NCBI RefSeq assembly: GCF_030867145.1
Contig: NC_134422.1
Coordinates: 2,448,001-2,512,000 of the forward strand
From: Opisthocomus hoazin
Taxonomy: Eukaryota; Chordata; Aves; Opisthocomiformes; Opisthocomidae
Length of the DNA: 64,000 nt
Direction of reading: 5' to 3'
In this document: positions 1 to 9,461 of the stretch, piece after piece
How positions within the stretch are numbered: the first letter of the stretch is position 1
How the letters are laid out: each line of letters begins with the position of its first letter
Translations under genes and position numbers: made by a program
The notes under the pieces: generated by a model
What the model was told of the DNA's origin: nothing
Seen by the model: the letters and a program-made list of their open reading frames with translations, nothing else
Databases searched by the model: none

Positions 1-3000
1 AGGCCCCTTGAAATAAAACCTGGAACCTCCTCTATGGCAGTGAGGCACCCTGCACCACACCAGACAATGAGGCTGTATTTTGACGAGTGCTTGAAGCCAC
101 GCTACGCTACGCTGACAGCACCGCTGAAGCTGTTCTTCGCCCCTGCTGAGCCTACTGACCCTGCTGCATGCCACCCCCTCCCGGGATGGCACACTGGTTT
201 TTGACCACAGGATGAACTGGACTGGGGAAATGAGCCAGCTAAAACCAACTTTGTTCAGGGTTAGTTTTTAAGCTGGTTCATTTCCCAGTCTAGATCGCCA
301 CGTGGCTGCACAAACACTCAGGATACGGGAGAAACAGGGGAACGGAGGGTATATAGGACAGCTTCTTTAAAGAGACCACCATTTGTGTGTTCTCGGTGTC
401 TCTTTGACATCCAGTTTTGATGAACCACAGACTTTAGCATCTCAGCAGTGAGATCCAGAACTATCATGGGGATTTTCCATGCTGCTTAGAAGTCTGCGCA
501 CTGCATGACATATCACCTACAGTTACTAAGAATACAATAAATCTAAGACCCAGATCTGCTCCTCTCCATGGCCTGGCATTGCACCAAGGATAAAAATGAG
601 AAATTTCTGTTTGCCTGGGGTTTGTAGGCTGTTTTTTTTCTCAATAACTGAGTAGGGATCACTAAGGACGGGAGGTGGTACAGCAATCATCATTCCCTTG
701 AGCCAGGCTAGCTGCTGGCCAAAGTGCAAAGGATTGGGACACCTGATTTCACTGAAGAGAGGTCAAATCCATTTCTCCCAGTGGTCCGACGACACGATAC
801 TGGCTGCTCTGGAACATGGGGTCTCTGTTCTCTCTCTCATAGTGTGTGAAAACTTCTCAAAGAACACAGGAAAAACAAAAAAAAAGCATTGACAAATAGG
901 AATCATGACTGTACCTTGCTGATTCAGGAATGTATTTGTGTGATAATGTGCGGACAGAATACACAAGCAGGTCCTTAATGAAGAACTCAAAATTTTATTT
1001 CCTTTTTTCCAGGCACCAATAACCTACAAAAGCATGCACCGTTTTCTGGACTCTGCAAATCCTGAAGACAAGCAGGCAAGGCACCACTAGCCTCTGTTGG
1101 CCAGGTTTTGAAAGAAAGCACAAAATAAACTGGATTGCCATGGAACATGATTCTGTCGGAGTATGAAAGTACCATACGTGCCATCAGAACACCTCAGTGG
1201 TTGAATCTGGCTTCTAAGCATTAGCAAGGTAAAGCACTGAGAACAGCCAACATTAAGATGCTACTAGAGCTGTCTGGAGAACAAGGCTCCTTTGCAGCTG
1301 GGGAGGATCAGACCAGCACTGAGCAGGTAAACGCCATTTACTTCCTTCTTTGGATCTGTTCTAACTTCAGAAGAACCAAAATGCTCTCCCTCTGAAGGCC
1401 ATGCCATGAGATTCTTAACAGTTGCTGTCCAGAAGCTGAGGTATGATCAGATTGTTTTGGTACCAATAAAAGGTAAGCTTATGGCTGTAAACCTTCCTCC
1501 AGCTTAATCAGAGTATCTCCTGCTGTAGATGAGTCCTACTCCTACGCTGCCAGAAGGGTCATGGTTTTATTCTGAAGTTTCCAGTTCAGATTTCTAGGCT
1601 CATCAAGAGTTTTTCAGACTCCTGAAGAACAAGTTATCAATGCATACTCCTCAGAGAAATCCTGAGAGTTTTAAAGCTTCTTGTACTCTATGCTGTATTT
1701 TACTCCTTGATTTTCCCCTTTAGCTATAGACTCTGAATCAGTGCTTTTCCCTTTACTCTGATTCATATGTGGTTAACACTATAAATTCACAACATGTAGA
1801 AATCAATTAACTCATCAACTCCAACTCCATCTCAGTTAAGGAACTTGGCCCAATTCAGTTTCTCTGATAAATTTCCTTCACCAAACAAGCACAAACACAC
1901 TGTTCAGCTCCAATCCCAAAGCAGGCCGTGTAAACAGATTGGCGTTGCTGCATTCCCTGGAGTTTAAGAGAAATAAGGCTCCTTCAGATCAGCAGTGACT
2001 TCCCAACATGACCACTGGAGAACAGCCTGCCACTCTGACATTTAAATCTGAAATCTGATGTACTTAGGTCATAATATAATCACCTCCTCCTCCTTGGCTA
2101 CTCCAGCTAAGCCTCTCCCTTTTACTCATCTCATTAGTAACCAACTTTGTGTTTATAAAACAATAGTAAACATAGTTATCCATTGTCAAGGCAGAAAACA
2201 ATAATAAAAAACACCTCTCAAATACAGGGTCATAGTTGCATCCACTTATCTTAAAGAAACAGGTAAGGACATTTGAAACTGCCATAATAATTACCCCATG
2301 GGTAGAAGTCCCACTGAATTCCGTGGCACAAGGTGATTGCTATCCAAGCGGGGTGTAATCCAAGATTCCCTTCATATAGCCAACGAAAGCAAAAGTTCTA
2401 AAACGCTTGATCTGGCTGTTCCTGAGGATTAATTTCTTTCACAGTCAGTGCTGACTGTCTGCTAACCATACAAAATACTTTGGCCAATGAGTACAAGCCT
2501 GTCTGTGATTTTGAGGGTGACATTTAAAAGACTAGCTTAGTTTTAAAGGAAACCTGCAAGCAACATGCTTTCTTTTTTTCTTGGCCTAGGACATAGACAT
2601 TGCCCAACTGTTGTTCATGACTGCAATGCATCTATTACGAGTATCTAAATAGACAGTAAATCTTGAATGCAATCTGACTGCTTGGCTACAATCTTGGACG
2701 CGTTGTCTGCTCCTGAATCCAAGAGCTACTAGTGAAAGATGCATGTGGTACTTTTCTTTCACCCACCCATGCTTACGCACACATGCTTTTTACCTGCCAC
2801 CTGACAGCTCCCATCACGAGAAGTCCAGTCTGTCCTAGCAACATCATCAGCACGACGAAGTGAGACATACCAGCTCTGTCAGGATCCATAGTTACCTACA
2901 TGAAGGAGAATCATTCAGTAACCACAGTCTTTTACCCTCCCCTTCAAGAAGGAGCCAGTGCTTTCTCTTCCTCAAACTGATCACCACGGAAATCTAAGCT

Positions 3001-3553
3001 TTTCTTTCCCTGAAGAAGCTCTTCCCTGAAATCTCTTTAGAAAATTAGTGCCCACTGGCTAACACAGCAAATGTCTGCGACTATCAGTCGCCTCACACCA
3101 GTCCACATTTCATGACTCCCCTAAGCTGACTCACATGCTAAAGCTCTCCTCCCCTTCTTTCCCTGGGCTGGCACTAGCAGTTGTGGTCATGGATCTGGGA
3201 ACTGATCTGGCCAAAGATGGGACTTTTTTTTGTGAGGGGGGACAGGACAAAGTTGCCAGATCAGTGCTTTAGTCCAACTCACCAAGCAAACACTATGGCC
3301 AGCCAAAGGACTTGAAAAAAAACTCAGAGAACATAAACACTTGGTGCAGGATGACATTAGCATTGCTTATAGACTGTCCATCAATGACTTTGTTGCCCAA
3401 TTCTAGGTGCATCTGCTGTGGATTGTTTTTATGAATCTATATACCGAAGGGTTTATAAATCAACTATGCTCTTCTAGGATGGAGGATGAAGCCTGCTTGC
3501 TGACAGATGGCTGACACCCCCTGCCCCAGGGCCCCACCTCATCCCCCTGACCC
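1..3553. other. upstream noncoding sequence, no gene recognised
   Basis: About 3.5 kb of moderately AT-rich sequence ahead of the NMI promoter. I looked on the minus strand for exons of TNFAIP6, which lies divergently upstream of NMI in mammals, and recognised none. Short ORFs here (for example 526-729, 987-1184, 2064-2285) show no domain, motif or splice structure. The only structured element seen is an imperfect inverted repeat at about 205-306, listed separately. Confidence 0.5.
205..306. repeat. imperfect inverted repeat / hairpin
   Basis: The left arm around 221-249 (ACTGGGGAAATGAGCCAGCT and on) pairs with the right arm around 258-289 (AGCTGGTTCATTTCCCAGT), leaving a loop of about 10 bases. 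Weaker pairing continues outward to about 205 and 306. It may be a degraded palindromic transposon (MITE-like) or a transcribed hairpin. No flanking target-site duplication was identified. Confidence 0.55.
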
Positions 3554-3743
3554 GAGATGGTGGGCTCCCTCTGGGATGGTGGGCTCCCTCTGAGATAGTG
3601 GGCTCCCTCTGGGATGGTGGGCTTGCTCTGGGATTGTGGACTCCCTCCAAGCTGATGAGCTCCCTCTGAGATGGCGGGCTCCCTCTGGGATGGTGGGCTC
3701 CCTCCAAGATGATGGGCTCCCTCCAAGATGGTCGGCTGCTGGC
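3554..3743. repeat. 19-bp minisatellite, about 10 copies
   Basis: Ten head-to-tail units of the form GGGATGGTGGGCTCCCTCT run from 3554 to 3743 with a few substitutions per unit (GAGATAGTG, AAGATGATG and similar). The period of 19 is not a multiple of three, so the translated minus-strand ORFs (REPTISEGAHHPRGSPPSQ-type repeats) are repeat artefacts. The array ends about 140 bp before a CR1 copy. Confidence 0.85.
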
Positions 3744-3884
3744 GTCCCAGGGAAAGAGGACCACCTGCCGCTTGTTTTTCCGGAGTTCTTCCAGAAATTA
3801 TTTTTCTGAATGCGGCATGTCCACCAGCAAAGGGTCTTTCTGTCACTGAATGTTTTTTGCCTTTTGCCACAGCCTGGCAAAGAA

Positions 3885-4706
3885 AAAAGAGCCATTCAGC
3901 GAGACCTGGACAGGCTGGAGAGTTGGGCGCAGAGGAATCTGATGAAGTTCAGCAAGGGCAAGAGCAGGGTCCTGCACCTGGGCAGGAACAACCCCAGGCA
4001 CCAGTACAGGCTGGGGCTGACCTGCTGGAGAGCAGCTCTGTGGAGAGGGACCTGGGAATGCTGGTGGATGACAGGTTGACCATGAGCCAGCAGTGTGCCC
4101 TGGCTGCCAAGAAGGCCCGTGGGATCCTGGGGTGCATTAGGAGTGTGGGCAGCAGGTCGAGGGAGGTTCTCCTCCCCCTCTACTCTGCCCTGGTGAGGTC
4201 CCATCTGGAGTCCTGTGTCCAGTTCTGGGCTCCCCAGTTCAAGAAAGATGAGGAGCTACTGGAGAGAGTCCAGCGGAGGGCTACGAGGATGATGAAGGGA
4301 CTGGAGCATCTCTCCTACGAGGAAAGGCTGAGGGAGCTGGGCTTGTTCAGCCTGGAGAAGAGGAGGCTGCGAGGGGATCTTAGAAATATCTGAAGGGTGG
4401 ATGTCAGGAGGATGGGGCCAGACTCTTTTCAGTGGTGCCCAGCGACAGGACAAGGGGCAACGGGCACAAACTGAAGCAGAGGAAGCTCCAGTTGAACCCG
4501 AGGAAGAACTTCTTCCCTCTGAGGGTGACGGAGCCCTGGCCCAGGCTGCCCAGGGAGGCTGTGGAGTCTCCTTCTCTGGAGATATTCCAGCCCCGCCTGG
4601 ACGCGGTGCTGTGCCCCCTGCTCTGGGTGACCCTGCTTGGGCAGGGGGTTGGGCTGGGTGACCCACAGAGGGCCCTGCCAACTCTGACCATGCTGTGATT
4701 CTGTGA
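3885..4706 (+). mobile_element. CR1 non-LTR retrotransposon, 5'-truncated
   Basis: This is the 3' part of CR1 ORF2 (end of the reverse-transcriptase region) plus the 3' UTR. Visible signatures are [48 protein letters not shown] and [20 protein letters not shown]. The reading frame changes near 4015 and stops at 4393, so the copy is dead. The 3' end carries the GC-rich tail (GACCCACAGAGGGCCCTGCC) and ends in the CR1 octamer TGTGATTCTGTGA. Confidence 0.92.
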
Positions 4707-4854
4707 AGACCTAGTCCTTATAACATGAACACAGAAGCCCAGAGAATGTTCTTTAAAACAAACAAATAAACAAATTCACCACAATTACCTCGAGGACACC
4801 AAGCCTTGGCCACTTCACAGGAAAACCCAGGGGCCAAACCAGCAGCTTCCAGCC

Positions 4855-5470
4855 CGGCTGAGAGACGGGCGAAGCGGAAGCGAAGCGGTCGGGGGGGGGG
4901 GGCGATGGCCGACCCGAAGCCGCCGTGCCCTCCCCAGCGGCCCTCCCCAGCCCGCCCGCTCCCCGCCTTTCCCGGGATTTCCCCGCTTTCCGCCGGGCCC
5001 GGCTGCTGCCCGCGGGCTCCGCAGCGCGGGGCCCCTTCCCTGAGGGGCGGCGGGAAGGCGCTGAGGGGGGCGGCGGGAAGGCGGGAAGGCGCTGAGGGGG
5101 CCCGGCGCCGCCTTCCCTCGCGTCACTTCGAGGAAGGGGAGCGGCCCGTGAGTGACAGGGCCCGGGCGGGGGGGGGGCGGGGAGGCCCGCCAGCCCCTCC
5201 TCCGCCAGCCGGGAAGCGAAAGCGAAAGCGGGCGGGCCCCGGCTCCGGCGGCGGCGGGGAGGCGGCTCGGCGGGGACCGCAGGCGGTGCGGGGAGCCCGG
5301 GGCTCCGCGGATACCCGCGGCTGCTGTGAGTTGCGTGCGCCCCGGGCCGCGCCCTCATCCCCAGGGAGGCCGCCCGGGCTCCGGGCTGCCAGCGGCCTCC
5401 GGGCAGGGCCGCTGGAGCTGCGTTTCCCCTCCCCCCCGCCCTGGGCTGTCCCGTGGAGAAGCCAAGCGAA
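4855..5470 (+). promoter_or_regulatory. NMI: CpG island, NMI promoter and probable untranslated exon 1
   Basis: A very GC-rich, CpG-dense block with G runs at 4891-4902 and 5165-5178 and GC-box-like GGGCGG motifs; no TATA box was seen. It is the only CpG island upstream of NMI on its strand. Coding begins only at 9387, directly after a splice acceptor, so exon 1 must be untranslated and most likely lies here. A good donor, GCTGCT|GTGAGT, is at 5326, and another, GATCG|GTATGT, at about 5511. An interferon-response-like element lies at 5213-5230. The long ORFs through this block reflect GC content and are not coding. Confidence 0.75.
5213..5230 (+). promoter_or_regulatory. NMI: ISRE / IRF-type element in the NMI promoter
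   Basis: The sequence GAAGCGAAAGCGAAAGCG contains GAAAGCGAAA at 5218-5227, matching the IRF/ISGF3 core GAAANNGAAA, flanked by further GCGAA half-sites. It lies about 95 bp upstream of the best exon-1 donor. NMI is a known interferon-induced gene in mammals, so the site is expected; occupancy is inferred. Confidence 0.7.
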
Positions 5471-5597
5471 GGTGTCTTTCGGTTCATGCTGCTTTCCCAG
5501 CTCAGGGATCGGTATGTAAGCCGGTAGCGGAAAGCAGAAGGGGATTCCTCGCGCGTTATATCGTAATGATAACATCTTTATCAGTGGTCTGGATGCG

Positions 5598-5967
5598 TCG
5601 GTCTGCTGGAGGGCAGGAAGGCTCTGCAGAGGGATCTGGTCAGGCTGGATCCATGGGCCGAGGCCAACTGTACGAGGTTCAACAAGGCCAAATGATGGGT
5701 CCTGCCCTTCGGTCACAACCACCCCACGCAGCACTCCAGGCTTGGGGAGGAGTGGCTGGAGAGCTGCCCGGCGGAAAAGGACCTGGGGGTGCTGGTCGAC
5801 AGCCGGCTGAACGCGAGCCAGCAGTGTGCCCAGGTGGCCAAGAAGGCCAGCGGCATCCTGGCTTGGATCAGGAATGGTGTGGCCAGCAGGAGCAGGGTAG
5901 GGATCGTCCCTCTGTGCTCGGCACTGGTGAGGCCGCACCTCGAGTGCTGTGTGCAGTTCTTGGCTCC
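5598..5967 (+). mobile_element. CR1, older copy, 5' segment split by an LTR
   Basis: Diverged CR1 ORF2 sequence with GGCAGGAAGGCTCTGCAGAG and the translated block [20 protein letters not shown]...[12 protein letters not shown]. It breaks at 5967, where an LTR is inserted, and resumes at 6574. The two parts together form one CR1 of about 830 bp lying in NMI intron 1. Confidence 0.85.
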
Positions 5968-6573
5968 TGTCTTGGTTTCAGCTGGGGTAGAGTTAATTTT
6001 CCTCCCAGTAGCTGCTGTGTTTTGGATTTAGTACCAGAAGAATGTTGGTAACACTGATGGTTTCAGTTGTTGCTAAGAAATCAAGGACTTTTTCCAGTAT
6101 CCCGTGTTCGGCTAATGAGCAGGTGAGCAGGAGCTGAGAGGGAGCATGGCCAGGCAGCCAGTCAATCTGGGCAGTGGAAATATTCCATACCATAGACATC
6201 ACGCTCAGTATGTAAATGGCGGTTCGCCTGAGGGAAGGAACCTCTTTTGTGGGAGTTAAACTCTCCTTTTCTGTGAGTTGGGTCTTTTTTCCATGAGTTC
6301 TGCAAAATCCACAGGTTCCACGATCGCTGCTCGGGGACTGGCTGTGCAATCGATCATTGGGTGGTGAGAAAAGCTGTATCGTGTATAGCTTGTTTTGCAC
6401 ATTCTTTATTATTATTATTATTAGTAGTAGTATTTCCATTCTTATTAAACTGTCTTTACCTCAACCCATGAGTTTTACTTCTTGCCCATTCTCCTCCCCG
6501 TCCCACTGGGGTGGGAGGAGTGAGTGAGCGGCTGCGTGGTCCTCGTTGGCGGCTGCCAGGTTAAACCATGACA
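5968..6573 (+). mobile_element. solo LTR of an endogenous retrovirus
   Basis: A 606-bp element beginning TGTCTTGGTTTCAGCTGG and ending GGTTAAACCATGACA. This gives the TG...CA ends and the short terminal inverted repeat (TGTC-TGGTTT) expected of an LTR. A TTATTAAACTGTC polyadenylation-type motif sits in the 3' third. It interrupts a CR1 whose sequence is continuous on both sides. Flanking pentamers GCTCC and GCCTC could be a decayed target duplication. No internal retroviral genes are present, so it is a solo LTR. From memory the ends resemble widespread avian ERV LTRs; the family is not assigned. Confidence 0.8.
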
Positions 6574-7032
6574 GCCTCTCACTACAAGAAGGACATGGAG
6601 GTATTGGAGCATGTCCAGAGAAGGGCAGTGAAGCCGGTGAAGGGTCTAGAGAACCAGTCCTATGAGGAGCCGCTGAGGGAACTGAGGTTGTTTAGCAGGA
6701 GCAAAAAAGGCTTGGGGAAGACCTTATCCCTCTCTACAACTACCTGAAAGTCTCTTCTCCCAAGTAACAAGTGATAGTACGAGAGGAAATGGCCTCAATT
6801 TGCACCAGGGGAGGTTTAGACTGTATATTACAAAAAATTTCTTCACCTAAGGGGTTGTAAAGCACTGGAACAGGCTGCCTGGGAAAGTGGTGGAGTGACC
6901 GTCCCTGGAAGTATCTAAAAGACGTGTAGATGTGGTGCTTAGGAACATGGTTTAGTGATGGGCTTGGCAGTATTAGGTTTACAGCTGGACTCGATCTTAA
7001 AGGTCTTCACTGACCTAAACAATTCTATGATT
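6574..7032 (+). mobile_element. CR1, older copy, 3' segment
   Basis: Continuation of the CR1 interrupted at 5967. It begins CTCACTACAAGAAGGACATGG, which follows directly from the CAGTTCTTGGCTCC left flank in a CR1 consensus. It runs through GGCTGCCTGGGAAAGTGGTGG to the 3' end at AATTCTATGATT. Many substitutions and small indels make it clearly older than the copies at 19 kb or 57 kb. Confidence 0.85.
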
Positions 7033-9383
7033 AACCAAAGACAGCCTAAATTTCAAACCTTGTTGTTGAACGCAGCGGGTACGGTGCTGCGTGTAAAAAC
7101 CAAGCTCAGAATTTCCAGGTGAGAGCGTCAGAAATGTCCAGCCATGTCAGGATGCTGGGCTGCCTGCTACCCAGGTCTTGACAGCTGTTAGACAGCACTG
7201 CTTGGAGAGCGTCCGACCCGGGGTGAGCAGCCTTCGTGCTGCCCTGGCATCCACAGGCTAGGTTTGCTTGGGAGCCCCGTGCGCCTCAGCATCTGCTTCT
7301 GGATCAGTGGCCCATGAGCTTGTCTAAATTCCTTTTTATCTACCTGCACAAAATGGCGTGGCAACAGGTTCCAGATTTTGTATTATCTGCTGCGTAAAGG
7401 AGGTGTTTTCATTTATGTTAAGCAGCCTTAAGGGTTATATCTCTTAAGCACAGAGCATACAGGATGTTATGCATGTGTGTAACAGTACAAAAGTAGCGTA
7501 AAGGTAAGTACAGAATTTTCAGGACAGAAAAATTAAGTTGTGCAATGCAGAATTATTCACATATGTTTCTGGCTTTTAAGCTTCGTAAGGAAGGAGGCTT
7601 CAGATATCCAATATATATCACTTTTGCCAATAAAAGGATACAACATCCACATTTAAAAATACTTTTAGCTCAAAACAGCTTCTGGTATTCCTTTCTGGTA
7701 TTCTGTTCTGCTGCAGAAAAAAGCCAATACAATGTTGTGATTGTTTTTTCCTGTTCCCTCAGGTTCCAATGGATTTAACGAGTCCCCCGCTATCTTTAAA
7801 AGATAATGGTTTCGTAAGTATTTCCTGATGTTCTGCCTGGGAAAAAAAGTCTGTGTTTGACAATAGTATCTCTGAATGAAGGTTTGTGCTCGGGCTGCGA
7901 GGACAGTGCTTCTGAAACTTCTTGTCTCACCTTCTTCCATCCTTTAATACTTCGGACATTCCTCATTCCCGCCTCCCGTTTCCATAGGGAGAGTCCTGTT
8001 CCAAAGCGTCTGCGTTACAGATTCTGTTAGTGTTTTCCTGTCCTACCTCGCTTGCTCATCCGTCTGCTCTGGAGGTCGCTTAGGGGAATTTCCTTTTTCC
8101 TGGTGCCTCCCTTGAGTCAGTTCCTGCACCGCTGCAAGTAGTTTGGGTGGGACTTTCCCTCGGATTTCTAGTGTTTTCCTTGTTATTTTTTCCTTCTTTC
8201 GGGTTGAAAACTGTTGTCTTAGACCATTTTTCAGTAAAAAAGTCATTTGTTCTTATCAGCTTCCAACTGTGGCACGTGCATCCTTCTACTTCCCTGCACT
8301 CAATCATTTGAACGAAGGAATTTTTTTTTCCGGTTTTAAGCTATACGCAGCTGGGGATTTCCCTGTTGCTTAATAGGCATTTGAAACTGGACAAAGTAGT
8401 GGAAAAAATTATTTTGTATTTCAGTGTTTTTAGGAAATACCTAGTATTACCAAGAGAATTGACAAGATTATCTAACTTAGACCTTTTCCATGCCTAAATT
8501 TCATGGTTCACATTCAAGTTTTATGTAATCTTAAGTAAAAGGGAGGGATTGTTTCAACAGGTCTCTTTGGATTTTTTTTTTTCTTTTTGCAGAATATCGC
8601 AGCCATAGAAACAAAACAGAACAGAGAAGATTTTCTCTCTTCTTGGGCTTTATCCAGTTATAGTTTTCCTGTGCTTGTGAACTTCTGCCCTGAAGTACTT
8701 AAATTCTGATATGCTTCTTTTATCACCTTCCTCCTGCTTGATGTTACCTTTTATGGTCCAATCTCCCTGAGCTTGGAAGCGTCCTGTTTTGAAATTTTTT
8801 TCTCATTAGGCCTGTATATTCTTTATACATTCTCTTAGAGGAACTGCTGAGAAAGCATAAATAAACATTTGTGGGTTTGAGGGGCTTAGTTCCTGGTGGA
8901 AGAGCATAGAGACAACTTCCTTTTGTTATTTATCAAAATACTAGCCTGTGAATATTTTCAGTCAAATAATGATTACTGACCAGGATCCATTTTCTTAGTT
9001 TTTTGTCCTGTCCAGCCATAAAATAGTTCAATGATTTGGTCTAAGTGTCTGAATGTATTTTAAAAAAATTATGTGGTCTATGCTATCCTCTGGCATGCAG
9101 ATTCTAGGAAAATTAAATTACGAAATACAGTCGGTCTCTCAAAATGTTTGGCTCACCGCATATCTTGCCTGCATAATTGGAGAAAAACAGCACATGGGCA
9201 CGCAGGCAAAATACGTCGGACTTCCATTAATGGACATACATTGAAAACTACTATGGAAAAACGCTTCGTCCAACTGCAGAGGGTTTATTTTTTTTTTTAT
9301 TTTGAAGACTCGTTTGAATTGTTTGGTGTGTCTTGGTTAAATGGAGGGCAAAACCTGTGTGTTCCCTCTGCTTTTCTCTCCAG
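7033..9383 (+). other. NMI: remainder of NMI intron 1, noncoding
   Basis: About 2.3 kb between the old CR1 and the first coding exon. It is AT-rich, with poly-T runs at 8328-8336 and 8571-8582. No exon-like ORF flanked by good splice sites was recognised. It ends in a pyrimidine tract and TCTCTCCAG acceptor just before 9384. Confidence 0.6.
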
Positions 9384-9461
9384 AGTATGGCAACCCCTGG
9401 CCCTTTCAGCATACCAGATGATGAGATGGAAAGACTGCAAGAAGAACTGAAGGAATGGAAG
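9384..9461 (+). CDS. NMI: NMI exon with start codon (coding from 9387)
   Basis: The acceptor TTTCTCTCCAG lies directly before 9384, and AGTATGG places the ATG at 9387. No in-frame ATG lies upstream in the exon, so this is the natural start. It encodes 25 residues, MATPGPFSIPDDEMERLQEE and five more, the beginning of the coiled coil. The exon must end after AAG at 9461, because the next exon opens in phase 0 with EKVEQAEK. The donor there is AAG|GCAAGT, a GC donor. Confidence 0.88.

Noticed and set aside
1-3480. TNFAIP6 exons on the minus strand
   Set aside because: Expected divergently upstream of NMI from mammalian synteny, but no Link- or CUB-domain-like sequence was seen.
3460-3895. minus-strand Ser/Pro/His repeat ORFs
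   Set aside because: Translations of the 19-bp minisatellite in three frames.
3728-4393. 221-codon ORF with reverse-transcriptase end
   Set aside because: Not a host gene; truncated CR1 ORF2 joined to unrelated upstream codons. The same holds for ORFs at 19034-19618, 28644-29063 and 58268-58933.
4753-5938. long ORFs over the NMI CpG island (both strands)
   Set aside because: GC-rich sequence with few stops, Arg/Pro/Gly/Ala-rich, overlapping on both strands, no recognised domain; this is the promoter.
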